The notes under the pieces were generated by a model. The model saw nothing but the letters and a program-made list of their open reading frames with translations, ran no database searches and was not told where the DNA came from. Positions 25,354 through 33,951 of a stretch of DNA of 64,000 nt are shown here, piece by piece. The stretch is from contig NZ_REEZ01000015.1 in the NCBI RefSeq assembly GCF_003990445.1, positions 45,015 to 109,014 on the forward strand, in the 5' to 3' direction. The DNA comes from Pararhodobacter zhoushanensis. Lineage in GTDB: Bacteria; Pseudomonadota; Alphaproteobacteria; Rhodobacterales; Rhodobacteraceae. Within the stretch, counting starts at the first letter, position 1, and each line of letters begins with the position of its first letter. The translations under genes were made by a program, and so were the position numbers.

Positions 25354-25734
25354 ATGACCGTCCTGACCCAGCCCGCCATGATGGGCGATGTCCTCAAATA
25401 TGAGGTCAACCCGAACTACACCCGAGAGACCGTCACCCTGCTGGCCGGCACCGCCTATTCCGTCGGTTCGGTGCTCGGCCGCATCACCGCAAGCGGCAAA
25501 TACACCCTCTCCCCTGAGACCGGATCGGACGGTTCCGAAACCGCGCTGGGCGTCCTGCTCTATGCCGTCGACGCCACGCTCAGCGATGCCATCGGCCTCC
25601 TGCTGGCTCGAGGCCCCGCCATCGTCTCGCGCGCGGCCTTGGCTTTTGATTCCAGTGTCGATGACCCGGCCAAGATCGCGGTGAAGGTCGGGCAATTGAC
25701 CGCGCTGGGCATCATCCCGCGCGACACCGCCTGA
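25354..25734 (+). CDS. Head decoration protein D
   Basis: A 126-residue protein of the lambda gpD family, beginning MTVLTQPAMMGDVLKYEVNP, with a beta-rich core (LAGTAYSVGSVLGRITASGK) and DATLSDAIGLLLARGPAIV. It stabilises the expanded capsid. It lies between the protease and major capsid genes, as in lambda. Confidence 0.9.
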   Translation: MTVLTQPAMMGDVLKYEVNPNYTRETVTLLAGTAYSVGSVLGRITASGKYTLSPETGSDGSETALGVLLYAVDATLSDAIGLLLARGPAIVSRAALAFDSSVDDPAKIAVKVGQLTALGIIPRDTA

Positions 25735-25822
25735 GCGGTTCTCACGACGCAGACAGCGGTGATCAGCGTCAGGTCTACCCGCTCGACGTCCTTCTGACTT
25801 CCCACTTTCCCCGGAGTTCCCC

Positions 25823-26845
25823 ATGACCATCACCCGCAACCCGTTCGACGCGGGCGGCTATTCGCTTGCCGAGATGACGCAGGCCATCAACATCCTGCCC
25901 AACCTCTATACGCGCCTCGGCCAGCTTGGCCTCTTTCGCTTCGAGGGGGTTTCCCAGCGGTCCATCGTCATCGAGCAGCGCGAAGGCGTGCTGAGCCTGC
26001 TGCCCTCGGTGCCGCTCGGTGCTCCTGCGACTGTCGGCAATCGTGAGGCCCGCTCCATGCGCAGCTTCGCGCTGCCCTGGATCCCGCATGATGACGTGAT
26101 CCTGCCCGCCGATATTCAGGGCATGCCGGCGCTGGGCGTGTCCGACGCCGCCGACCCGCTGGTCGAGGTGATGAACCGCAAGCTCACGCTGATGCGCCGC
26201 AAGCATGCCCAGACCCGCGAGTACATGGAGATGAACGCGCTGCGCGGCATCGTGAAGGACGGCGCGGGCACCACGCTTTACAACTACTTCACAGAGTTCG
26301 GGCTGGCGCAGATCGAAGTCGACTTTGTCTTTGGCACCGCGACCACCAACGTCCAGGGCAAAGTTCGCACGACACTGCGCGCGATCGAGGACAACCTCAT
26401 GGGCGAGACGATGACCACGGCTCATGCCCTGGTCAGCTCCGAGTTCTTCGACAAGCTGATCAGCCACCCCAAGACCGAGGACGCCTACAAGTTCTTCTCG
26501 GCCACTGGCGGCCAGCCGCTGCGCGACGACATGCGCCGCGCCTTCCCCTTCGCGGGCATCCTGTTCGAGGAATACAACGGCTCGGTCACGCTCTCAAACG
26601 GCACCTCGGAACGGCTGATCCCGAACGGCGAGGGCATCGCTTTCCCGATGGGCACGTTTGATACCTTCACCACCTATGGTGGGCCGGCAAACCTGCTGGA
26701 AACCGCCAATACCATCGGCCTGCCGCTCTATGCCCGCCAGATGATCGACGCCAAGGGCCGCTGGATCGATCTGATGACCGAGGCTTCGATCCTGCCGGTC
26801 AACAAACGCCCGCGGCTGGCGATCCGTCTGCACAGCTCGAACTGA
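25823..26845 (+). CDS. Major capsid protein, gpE family
   Basis: A 340-residue protein of the lambda gpE-type HK97-fold family. It opens with NPFDAGGYSLAEMTQAINIL and includes HDDVILPADIQGMPALG and a C-terminal KRPRLAIRLHSS. Length and gene order agree with family members. It forms the capsid shell. Confidence 0.93.
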   Translation: MTITRNPFDAGGYSLAEMTQAINILPNLYTRLGQLGLFRFEGVSQRSIVIEQREGVLSLLPSVPLGAPATVGNREARSMRSFALPWIPHDDVILPADIQGMPALGVSDAADPLVEVMNRKLTLMRRKHAQTREYMEMNALRGIVKDGAGTTLYNYFTEFGLAQIEVDFVFGTATTNVQGKVRTTLRAIEDNLMGETMTTAHALVSSEFFDKLISHPKTEDAYKFFSATGGQPLRDDMRRAFPFAGILFEEYNGSVTLSNGTSERLIPNGEGIAFPMGTFDTFTTYGGPANLLETANTIGLPLYARQMIDAKGRWIDLMTEASILPVNKRPRLAIRLHSSN

Positions 26846-26854
26846 CGGTAACCG

Positions 26855-27169
26855 ATGATGTCCGTCTTTGTCGCCGTGATCGACAATCTCTTCGCCGATC
26901 CCAATATCGCGCGTGACGCGGTCTACATCGCGGAGGGCGGAGCGCCGGTCCTCGTCCGCGTCGTCATGCGCCGCGCGGATGAGATCACCGGCTTTGGCGA
27001 GGCGCGGCTCTGGTCGGAAACGACCCGGGTGGACCTGCGTGTGGCCGAGGTTCCGAACCCGCGCCCCGGCGATCGAATAGAGATCGATGGCGAGGGGTTT
27101 CTGATCCAGGGCGAGCCGGTGCGCGATCGCGAGCGGCTGGTCTGGACGGTAGATCTGAGGCCGGCGTAA
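26855..27169 (+). CDS. Head-tail joining/neck protein
   Basis: A 104-residue beta-rich protein between capsid and DUF6441 genes. This is the position of gpFII-like neck proteins. It contains RPGDRIEIDGEGFLIQGEPV, a small barrel-like segment often seen in phage head-tail connectors. Its stop overlaps the next start by one base. The start could be 26855 or the next ATG at 26858. Specific function is inferred from position. Confidence 0.65.
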   Translation: MMSVFVAVIDNLFADPNIARDAVYIAEGGAPVLVRVVMRRADEITGFGEARLWSETTRVDLRVAEVPNPRPGDRIEIDGEGFLIQGEPVRDRERLVWTVDLRPA

Positions 27170-27807
27170 TGGTGATGAGACTGAAGCTCGACATCGACCC
27201 TGACATTGTCGCCATGATGGCGGCCGAGGTGGCGGCGGGCGAGCGCGCCGTGACCGTCGCGATGCGCGAGGCGGGTAGCGGGCTCAAGGGCGCGTGGCGA
27301 ACGCAGATCACCGGCGCGGGTCTGGGCCAGCGCCTTGGCAACTCGATCCGCAACCAGACCTTCCCGAGATCAGGTGACAGCCTCGAGGCAGCGGCCCTCG
27401 TCTGGTCCAAAGCCCCGGTGATCATCGGCGCGCACGACACCGGCCCGCTAATCCGTTCCAGGACCGGGTTCTGGCTGGCGATTCCGACCCCTGCGGCGGG
27501 CAAGTCCAGCCGTGGGGGTCGGATCACGCCCGGAGAATGGGAGCGCCGCACCGGGCTGCGCCTGCGCTTTATCTATCGGCGGACGGGGCCAAGTCTGCTG
27601 GTGGCCGAAGGACGGCTGAACACCAAGGGCCGCGCCGTGGCGTCGCGGTCAAAGACCGGGCGCGGGCTGACCACCGTGCCGATCTTCCTGCTGGTACCGC
27701 AGGTCAAGCTGAGCAAGCGGCTGGATCTTGCGAGGGAGGCCGCGAGGGCGCATGAGGCCGTGCCGGGGTTGATCGTGGCGAGGTGGGTGGAGGGGCGGCT
27801 GGGTTGA
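27169..27807 (+). CDS. DUF6441 family phage protein
   Basis: A 212-residue protein with features I recall for DUF6441 members in Rhodobacterales prophages. These are an N-terminal VAAGERAVTVAMREAGSGLK helix, then TGPLIRSRTGFWLAIPTPAA and FLLVPQVKLSKRLDL. It probably takes part in the neck or tail-completion complex. It is the last phage gene before a block of non-phage cargo, although phage clusters normally continue straight into the next tail gene. Confidence 0.75.
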   Translation: MVMRLKLDIDPDIVAMMAAEVAAGERAVTVAMREAGSGLKGAWRTQITGAGLGQRLGNSIRNQTFPRSGDSLEAAALVWSKAPVIIGAHDTGPLIRSRTGFWLAIPTPAAGKSSRGGRITPGEWERRTGLRLRFIYRRTGPSLLVAEGRLNTKGRAVASRSKTGRGLTTVPIFLLVPQVKLSKRLDLAREAARAHEAVPGLIVARWVEGRLG

Positions 27808-27901
27808 AAAACAACGGCGCAGTCTGTTGCGGCAGTTTGCCTCTTTTCGCTATAAGGTCGGCTTTCGATCATCGCGCGGTTCGGTCGCGTTCAGGGCCTT
27901 A

Positions 27902-28489
27902 CTAGGGGCGGTGGGGATCTTCTCCGCGTGCTATCATCATATGATGTGCTCGGTGATGATCTTGGCTCGCCATCAGACCGAAAAAGCCCAGTCCCTGAAT
28001 CCGCGCTGCGACGGAGGAATCTTCACTTGTGACGCTCAGCGTAACGCTCACATCGTCCTCGGAAACAGCGACGATCCAACGGCTATCAGTTGCCAGTTGT
28101 GCCGCATGGGCAGGCACCATCCGGTGAAGGGTCGCCAGTGTATCCGGGTCACCGGTGGCGACGGCGCGAAGGCCGTCTTGCAATTCGGTTTCTTCCACCA
28201 CCGTGCCGCTAATCAGGCGATCCATATCGACCAGATGATAGCGCAAGGCGCCCAGATCGACCCGTGACCAGTCAGTCTGGGGATCGGCTTCAAGAACGCT
28301 CACGATCTCGGACAAAGCGGCGAACGCACCCTGCCCCGGTTCGGTCAGCACCGAGCCGCCCGGTGTCGCGCTCTGCATATGCGCGTTGTGATCCATTGTA
28401 GGCGAGTGACCCATCTGGCTCGTCTGAGCAAAGCCAGTGGTGGCTGTGCCAACAAGAATGGTCAGGGCAATGGCAGTCTCAAATCGCAT
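27902..28489 (-). CDS. Met/His-rich exported protein (cargo in prophage)
   Basis: A 195-residue protein with a clear signal peptide (IALTILVGTATTGFAQ, residues about 7-22). A Met/His-rich segment QMGHSPTMDHNAHMQ follows, suggesting copper or silver binding. The remainder is soluble, with repeated 'AV.ED..V...VTSED' beta segments and a C-terminal HHRAHHMM. It is antisense to the surrounding late operon and divergent from a Crp/Fnr regulator, so it is cargo rather than a virion gene. No named family was recognised; a periplasmic metal-stress role is inferred. Confidence 0.65.
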   Translation of the reverse strand: MRFETAIALTILVGTATTGFAQTSQMGHSPTMDHNAHMQSATPGGSVLTEPGQGAFAALSEIVSVLEADPQTDWSRVDLGALRYHLVDMDRLISGTVVEETELQDGLRAVATGDPDTLATLHRMVPAHAAQLATDSRWIVAVSEDDVSVTLSVTSEDSSVAARIQGLGFFGLMASQDHHRAHHMMIARGEDPHRP

Positions 28490-28546
28490 TGGAATCTCCG
28501 AAATGTGTTTTCAGGTTGACCCTATGACCTGCCAACAAAACCAAGT

Positions 28547-28560
28547 ATGATTTCTATCAT
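28547..28560. promoter_or_regulatory. FNR/CRP-type box in the cargo divergent promoter
   Basis: ATGATTTCTATCAT is a perfect palindrome with the TGAT-N4-ATCA core of FNR-family sites. Its centre is 64 bp from the minus-strand start at 28489, suitable for a class II activator site with a short leader. It overlaps the first possible ATG of the Crp/Fnr gene, pointing to autoregulation. Confidence 0.6.
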
Positions 28561-29080
28561 GTCGAGTTGGCAGCAATCCTTTGATGGCGCCCCGGTGCGC
28601 AGCATTGATGAAGGCGCAACACTGTTCCGGCGAGAAGATCCCGTGCGGTCAATTTATCTTGTGCGGTCAGGACAGATTGCCTTGGAGCGACCGTTGGCAG
28701 ACGGCACCACGCTGACGCTGCATATTGCATCAGCTGGCATGATGCTTGCGGAAGCCTCGATATTCGCGGACGCCTACCACTGCGATGCGGTCGTCCGGGA
28801 ACGGGCTGTCATCGCATGCATGCCCCGCTCGGCTTTCCTAGCGTCACTCCGAGAATCGCCAGATTCAGCTCTTGCTCTGATCAATGCCAATGCCCGCGAG
28901 ATTCAGAGCCAAAGGGCACGTATCGAAATACTGCGGCTGCGTCGCGTGGCAGACAGGCTGGACGCATGGCTAGACCTTTACAGTGAGCCAGCGAAGGGCG
29001 AATGGATTCGGGTCGCAAACGCGATTGGAGTTTCGCAACCTGCGCTATATCGAGAGCTTGCTCTTCGGCGAAAGCACTAA
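28559..29080 (+). CDS. Crp/Fnr-family transcription regulator (cargo in prophage)
   Basis: A 173-residue protein from the ATG at 28559; an ATG four codons upstream lies within the palindrome. The N-terminal cyclic-nucleotide-like beta barrel (TLFRREDPVRSIYLVRSGQI, GMMLAEASIFADAYH) and a C-terminal HTH (WIRVANAIGVSQPALYREL) are clear. It lacks the N-terminal Cys cluster of oxygen-sensing FNR, so the signal is unknown. The HTH is short and ends with the protein. It is divergent from the exported protein gene, which is its likely target. Confidence 0.8.
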   Translation: MSSWQQSFDGAPVRSIDEGATLFRREDPVRSIYLVRSGQIALERPLADGTTLTLHIASAGMMLAEASIFADAYHCDAVVRERAVIACMPRSAFLASLRESPDSALALINANAREIQSQRARIEILRLRRVADRLDAWLDLYSEPAKGEWIRVANAIGVSQPALYRELALRRKH

Positions 29081-29381
29081 AGTCAGAAATCGCTTCGACA
29101 CATCAAGTCGGTGGGTTTGGGCTCTGAGCCGGCCGTCGCTGCGTTTTTCTTCAATGGCTGTCCTCGGATAATAACCCCTACCTTTAACATCGTGGTCAAG
29201 AACAGTCGTTCCTGACTGCGCGACCAATGTCACCAAGTCTGCTCGGTCAGAATCCTTGGCAAAACCTCTCAGGTTGCCGGTTCAGCGTATCGGAGCGCGA
29301 GCGGTGCAGCAGGCCGCAGCATGACGAACGGGCAAAAATACTCCCGTAACCTCGGCCAGCCCCTCCCTGTTGGAACAGACA
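29081..29381. other. Gene-free stretch at right edge of cargo insertion
   Basis: About 300 bp between the Crp/Fnr gene and the next tail gene. It has no convincing ORF and is the probable junction where the non-phage cargo ends. No terminal inverted repeats or direct repeats were found by eye. Confidence 0.35.
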
Positions 29382-29798
29382 ATGCCCTCCCGCGAAACCA
29401 TACTGACCGCGCTGCACGCCCTGCTACAGGCGTCGTCCGCCACCGTCCTGCGCGGCGATATCCTGCCCGAGCGTGTCCCACCCGCCGGTCTTCTGATCCT
29501 GCGCGATGGCGATCCGGGCGATCCCGGCGTGACGCTTTCGCCCTTGCGGTATCACTACCAGCACCGCGCCGAGATCGAGGCGGTCGTGCAGGGTGCTGCG
29601 CGCGACGCGGCCTTCAGCACACTTTGCGCGGGCATCGGCGTGGCTCTCTCGGCCGACCGCACGCTGGGTGGCCTGTGCGACTGGGTCGAGGCGGAAGCAC
29701 CCCGCCCGGTCGATCTGCCCGTCGAGGGCGCGGCGGCCCTCAAGGCTGCCGTGATCCCGGTCTTGCTCCATTATTCCACGGCCGATCCGCTGGCCTGA
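29382..29798 (+). CDS. Phage minor tail/tail-completion protein
   Basis: A 138-residue protein starting MPSRETILTALHALLQASS, with LPERVPPAGLLILRDGDPG and YHYQHRAEIEAVVQGA. Similar proteins stand between DUF6441 and the tail tube gene in related prophages and are often mis-annotated as acyl-CoA transferase. Size and position suit a tail terminator. A TTG 12 bp upstream is an alternative start. Confidence 0.65.
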   Translation: MPSRETILTALHALLQASSATVLRGDILPERVPPAGLLILRDGDPGDPGVTLSPLRYHYQHRAEIEAVVQGAARDAAFSTLCAGIGVALSADRTLGGLCDWVEAEAPRPVDLPVEGAAALKAAVIPVLLHYSTADPLA

Positions 29799-29826
29799 CA
29801 CGCTCCAACGAACTGAGGAAATTCCA

Positions 29827-30771
29827 ATGGCACGAGCCCAGGGGGCGCGGGCGCAGATGGCGCTTGCGTTCGAGACGACCTATGGCACCCCGCCGGTGAG
29901 CGGCTTTACACGGATGCCGTTTGCCAGTGCGACGCTGGGGGCCGAGCAGCCGCTGCTGAACAGCGAGTTGCTGGGTTACGGCCGCGACCCGCTTCCGCCG
30001 ATCAAGGATGCGGTGACGGTCGATGGCAACGTCGTCGTGCCCATCGACGCCCAGGCCTTTGGCTTCTGGTTGAAGGCGGCGTTCGGGCAGCCGGCCACCA
30101 CAGGCATCGCACCGGGGCCCTTCACCCACGAGTTCCGCACCGGCGGCTGGACCCTGCCGTCCCTGTCGATCGAGACCGGCATGCCCGAGGTGCCACGCTA
30201 TGCGCTCTATTCTGGCTGCGTGCTCGACACGCTCAGCTGGCAGATGCAGCGCTCTGGCCTGCTGACCGCAACGGCAAGCCTGGTCGCGCAGGGCGAGAGC
30301 GTAGCAACAAGTTCTGCCGCGGGCACGCTGGCCGATCTCGGCCTGCAGCGGTTCGGGCATTTCAACGGCGCGATCACCCGCGACGGCAACCCCCTCGGCA
30401 ACATCGTGTCGGCCGAGATCACCTATGCCAACAGTCTTGACCGGGTGGAGACCATCCGTTCGGACGGGCGCATCGACGGCGCGGACCCCTCGATTGCTGC
30501 TCTTACCGGTCGGATTGAAGTGCGCTTTGCCGACCAGGTGCTGGTCGACCAGGCGATCAGCGGCGATCCCTGCGAGTTGACCTTTGGCTACATCCTGCCC
30601 TCCGGCGACAGCCTGACGCTCACCGCCCACGCGGTTTACCTGCCCCGCCCGCGCATCGAGATCTCCGGGCCACAGGGCGTGCAAGCCACCTTCGACTGGC
30701 AGGCCGCGCGCGACGCTACGCTGGGCCGGATGGCCACCGTCACTCTCATCAACTCTGTTGAGGAATACTGA
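29827..30771 (+). CDS. Phage tail tube protein
   Basis: A 314-residue protein. It has a conserved start ARAQGARAQMALAFETTYGT and a region RNSLD-like (EITYANSLDRVETIRSDGRI) near 190-220 characteristic of siphovirus tube proteins. The beta-rich C-terminus ends in TVTLINSVEEY. It polymerises into the tail tube. The start follows GAGGAAATTCC. Confidence 0.8.
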   Translation: MARAQGARAQMALAFETTYGTPPVSGFTRMPFASATLGAEQPLLNSELLGYGRDPLPPIKDAVTVDGNVVVPIDAQAFGFWLKAAFGQPATTGIAPGPFTHEFRTGGWTLPSLSIETGMPEVPRYALYSGCVLDTLSWQMQRSGLLTATASLVAQGESVATSSAAGTLADLGLQRFGHFNGAITRDGNPLGNIVSAEITYANSLDRVETIRSDGRIDGADPSIAALTGRIEVRFADQVLVDQAISGDPCELTFGYILPSGDSLTLTAHAVYLPRPRIEISGPQGVQATFDWQAARDATLGRMATVTLINSVEEY

Positions 30772-30773
30772 GC

Positions 30774-31265
30774 ATGCTGCGTCTTAACCTCGCCCGCGAG
30801 CCCGGGTGGCTCGATCTTGGCCTCGGCGTGCGCGTCCGTGTCGAGCCCCTAACCACCGCGCTGATGGTCGCCAGTCGCAGCGACCCCGCTGTGCGCACCC
30901 TGCCCGAGGGCACCAGCGACGACGAGATCGCGGTGATCTTTGGCAAGGCACTGGCCGAGCGCGCGATCACCGACTGGGAAGGTGTGGGTGACGCGGAAGG
31001 CGTGCCGGTACCTGTGAGCCCGGAGGGGATTGCTGCTCTTCTCGACATCTGGCCGATCTTCGAGCGTTTCCAGCTGGCCTATGTCGCCAAGGGGCTGGAG
31101 CTGGACGCAGAAAAAAACGCCTCCGCGCCCTCGCCGACTGGGTCTACGGCGGGGGCGATCGCTATTGCGCCGCCTGTCAGCCCTGCGAACCATGCGAGGG
31201 CGGCGGGCCCTGCGAGGGCTGCGAGCCCCGCGGCGCCACGTGCAAAGACTGCCCGCAAATCCTGA
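30774..31265 (+). CDS. Tail assembly chaperone, short (G-like) product
   Basis: A 163-residue zero-frame product. The first about 115 residues are conserved-looking (RVEPLTTALMVASRSDPAVR, FQLAYVAKGLELDAEKN). After codon 115 the zero frame becomes a low-complexity Ala/Pro tail. At 31112-31118 the sequence A-AAA-AAC, in register with the codons, is a classic -1 slippery heptamer. Shifting there opens a longer, more protein-like frame. Such G/GT frameshifting is general in long-tailed phages, where the two proteins chaperone the tape measure. Confidence 0.8.
   Translation: MLRLNLAREPGWLDLGLGVRVRVEPLTTALMVASRSDPAVRTLPEGTSDDEIAVIFGKALAERAITDWEGVGDAEGVPVPVSPEGIAALLDIWPIFERFQLAYVAKGLELDAEKNASAPSPTGSTAGAIAIAPPVSPANHARAAGPARAASPAAPRAKTARKS
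31112..31118 (+). promoter_or_regulatory. -1 ribosomal frameshift slippery site A-AAA-AAC
   Basis: Codons GAA-AAA-AAC at 31110-31118 place the heptamer in the X-XXY-YYZ register. A GC-rich sequence able to fold lies just downstream. It is placed between the two conserved parts of the tail chaperone, as expected for siphoviruses. Confidence 0.75.
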
Positions 31266-31501
31266 ACGCCCCCCAGACCTGGGAAGGCTGGCAGGTCTGG
31301 GATCTGGCTGACCGCCTCGGGGGTCAGATCCGCGCTCTGCCCGGGGTGGTGCTGGGGTGGGATATGAATGCAGCCCTCGCCATGGCCGAAGCGCTGGGCG
31401 TTGATCGCCGTGCCGCCGCCGAATTCCTCCCCGTTCTTGAAGCGGTGATGGCGCGCAAACTCAACGAACAAATGGAAGACAGCAGGGATTCTGACCGATG
31501 A
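31118..31501 (+). CDS. Tail assembly chaperone, -1 frameshift extension (GT-like)
   Basis: This frame has no credible start codon of its own before the conserved part. It begins right after the slippery site with RLRALADWVYGGGDRYC, continues through a Cys-rich segment (CAACQPCEPC, CEGCEPRGATCKDC) and then WEGWQVWDLADRLGG to DSRDSDR. It ends at the TGA 31499-31501, which overlaps the tape measure start. Fused to the upstream 115 codons it gives a 242-residue GT-like protein. The Cys-rich stretch could bind a metal. An alternative is a plain frameshift mutation, but the heptamer makes programming likelier. Confidence 0.75.
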   Translation, partial: RLRALADWVYGGGDRYCAACQPCEPCEGGGPCEGCEPRGATCKDCPQILNAPQTWEGWQVWDLADRLGGQIRALPGVVLGWDMNAALAMAEALGVDRRAAAEFLPVLEAVMARKLNEQMEDSRDSDR

Positions 31502-33951
31502 GCGAGAAACGCGTTTCCGTCCGCCTCTCTGCCGTCGGCGGGCGCCAGGTTCGCGCGGAGCTGGAAGGCGTCGGCGAGGCCGGCTCGCGCGGCTTTGGTC
31601 GTCTGGGGCGCGAGATGGAATCCGCCAACGCCCGGCTGGCCGCCTTCTCGCGGCGCGTGCGGTTGGTGGCGGCTGCGGCCGTCGCCGCTGCCGCAGCGAC
31701 CGGCGGGGCGATGATCCGCTCCGGACTTCAAACCGTCGATGCGCAGGCAAAGCTCGCCCAGTCGCTCGGCACCACGGTTGCCTCCATCCAGACGCTGGAG
31801 CGCGCCGGCGAACTGGCAGGCGTGTCGATGTCCGGTATCGAACAGGCGACGAAGGATCTGACCCGGCGGCTGAGCCAGGCCGCGGCTGGGACAGGACCCG
31901 CGGCTGATGCGCTGGAGCGGCTTGGCCTCACGGCCAGCGGATTGATGGCCCTGCCGCTCGATGAGCGCGTCGGCGCGATTAATGCGGCTATTGCGGAGTT
32001 TGTGCCGGTCGCCGAGCGCGCGGCCGTCGCCGGTCAGCTCTTCGGCGAGGAAGGCTCGATCGCTATGGCGCGGATCGATACCGCCACGCTGCGCCAGGCG
32101 ACGCAGGATGTGCGAGACTTCGGCGTCGTGGTCTCCGAGCAGGATGCCGAGCAGATCGAGCGGACCAATGACGCGATCTCACGGCTGGGGCTGATCTGGC
32201 GGGGTCTGTCGAACCAGCTGGCCGTCGCTGCCGCCCCCGCGCTGGAAGCTGTGGCCAATGCCATGGCAACAGTGGCGCGGACCACCGGGCCGTTGGGCAT
32301 CGCGATCCGGGGGCTTTTTGAGAACCTCGGACGGCTGAGCGCCTATGCGACGGGGATCGCCACCCTGATGGCTGGGCGGTTTGTCGCGGCGAAACTGGCC
32401 GCGGCGGTTTCGGTGCGCGGGCTGGCCATGGCACTGGTCGTGTTGCGCGGCGCGCTGCTGCGCCTGCCGATTGTCGGGCTGATCGTTGCCGCGGGCGAGC
32501 TGATCCTCTGGTTCGGGCGGTTGGTGCGCGGAGCGGGCGGCTTTGGGAATGCGCTCACGCTTCTCGGCGATTTGGCCCGGGAAGTGTGGGAGCGGATACA
32601 GCTTGGCGCCACCGCCATGGGTCTGCAGGTCATGGCAAGCTGGGCTGGGATCAAGGCCGCGATTGCCGAGGCGTTGCAGGCGTCTCTGGAAGCCGTGGTG
32701 AACTTCGGCAATGGCGTCCTCAACACGTTCGAGGGGGCGTTCAGCGCGGTTCAGGTGCTCTGGGGCGCCTTGCCCGGCGTCATTGGTGACTTTGCCTTCC
32801 AGGCGGCGAACGCGCTGATCGCGGGTGTCGAGGCCATGCTCAACGGTGTTGGGCAGCGGATCAACGGGTTCCTGGAGGGCATCAACACCGGTCTCGAGGC
32901 CCTGGGTATCGAGCGGCGGATCTCGCTCATCGGCACTCTGGAGCTTGGCCGGGTCGAGAATCCGTTTGCGGACTCTGCCGCGCAAGCGGGGACCGAGGCG
33001 CGCGCAGCGTTTCAGGCAGCCTTCGCTGCCGACCCAATTGCGCTGCCCGATTTGGGATTGGGCCAGTATGTCAGCGAGGCCCGAGCGGAAGCCGACGCTC
33101 TGCGTGAGACCCTGGCCGGTGTGGTTGGGGCGGCCACTGCCCCGCTTAAATCCATCGCCGCGCTGCGCGAGGCCGTCGCCGTCTCTGGCGTCGAGGCCGA
33201 GGCCGGGTTGAACGGGGCGCAAACTGCAGCAGCAGGGTTGGAGCAGACGCTCGATTCTGCGGGCGAAGCTGCGGGGCGCGCCGGCGGTGCCGGTCGTGGG
33301 GCCGGTCAGGCCCTGCGCGAGGCGGCTGACACAGCGCGGGGCGCCTGGGAGGCTACCGCCGAGGCAGTGGGGGCAGCACAAGAGCGATCGCGCGAGATCG
33401 CCCAGGGCCTCGCGCAGGATATCCTCGGGCCAATCAAGGACGCGCTGAAGTCGGGTGAGTTCACCTGGGAAACCTTTGCCAGCGCCATCTCGCGCATTGC
33501 CCAGAACCTCGCCACTCGGCTGATCGAGCTGGCCTTCCAGCCGATCGAGAATGCGCTGATGCGCGCTTTGTCCGGTGGGGGTGGCGGGGGCGGTGGCTTC
33601 TTTGCCAGCCTCTTCGGCTTTGCCCGGGGTGGCGTCTTTGCGGGCGGTCAGCAACTCACCGCCTTCGCCCGAGGCGGCGTGGTCAACCGGCCGACGGTGT
33701 TTCCCTTCGCGCGCGGCATCGGGCTGATGGGCGAGGCCGGGCCCGAGGCCATTCTGCCCCTGCGGCGCGGCCGCGGCGGGCGGCTCGGGGTTGAGATGAA
33801 CGGCGATGCCACGGCTCCAGCGGCGGCCCCGTCGACCCGGATCATCAATGTGCTCGACCCCTCGGTGGTCGGGGACTATCTCGCCACGCCCTCAGGCGAG
33901 CGGGCGATCCTCAATGTGATCCGCCGCAACAGGGGTGCGCTCAATGCCTGA
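31498..33951 (+). CDS. Tail tape measure protein
   Basis: An 817-residue protein. The N-terminal coiled-coil (ARLAAFSRRVRLVAAAAVAA) and a tape-measure core at about 80-200 (AQSLGTTVASIQTLERAGEL) are followed by hydrophobic segments (about 280-350) and long Ala-rich helices. A Gly-rich C-terminal region (SGGGGGGGGFFASLFGFARG) leads into GLMGEAGPEAILPLRRGRGG, the usual end motif of this family. It sets tail length and takes part in DNA delivery. It overlaps the chaperone stop and the next gene by a few bases. Confidence 0.92.
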   Translation: MSEKRVSVRLSAVGGRQVRAELEGVGEAGSRGFGRLGREMESANARLAAFSRRVRLVAAAAVAAAAATGGAMIRSGLQTVDAQAKLAQSLGTTVASIQTLERAGELAGVSMSGIEQATKDLTRRLSQAAAGTGPAADALERLGLTASGLMALPLDERVGAINAAIAEFVPVAERAAVAGQLFGEEGSIAMARIDTATLRQATQDVRDFGVVVSEQDAEQIERTNDAISRLGLIWRGLSNQLAVAAAPALEAVANAMATVARTTGPLGIAIRGLFENLGRLSAYATGIATLMAGRFVAAKLAAAVSVRGLAMALVVLRGALLRLPIVGLIVAAGELILWFGRLVRGAGGFGNALTLLGDLAREVWERIQLGATAMGLQVMASWAGIKAAIAEALQASLEAVVNFGNGVLNTFEGAFSAVQVLWGALPGVIGDFAFQAANALIAGVEAMLNGVGQRINGFLEGINTGLEALGIERRISLIGTLELGRVENPFADSAAQAGTEARAAFQAAFAADPIALPDLGLGQYVSEARAEADALRETLAGVVGAATAPLKSIAALREAVAVSGVEAEAGLNGAQTAAAGLEQTLDSAGEAAGRAGGAGRGAGQALREAADTARGAWEATAEAVGAAQERSREIAQGLAQDILGPIKDALKSGEFTWETFASAISRIAQNLATRLIELAFQPIENALMRALSGGGGGGGGFFASLFGFARGGVFAGGQQLTAFARGGVVNRPTVFPFARGIGLMGEAGPEAILPLRRGRGGRLGVEMNGDATAPAAAPSTRIINVLDPSVVGDYLATPSGERAILNVIRRNRGALNA

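Noticed and set aside
32179-33654. Long minus-strand open frame (491 codons) under the tape measure gene
   Set aside because: Antisense to a well-supported tape measure gene, low-complexity Arg/Gln/Pro composition, no domain; an artefact of high GC.
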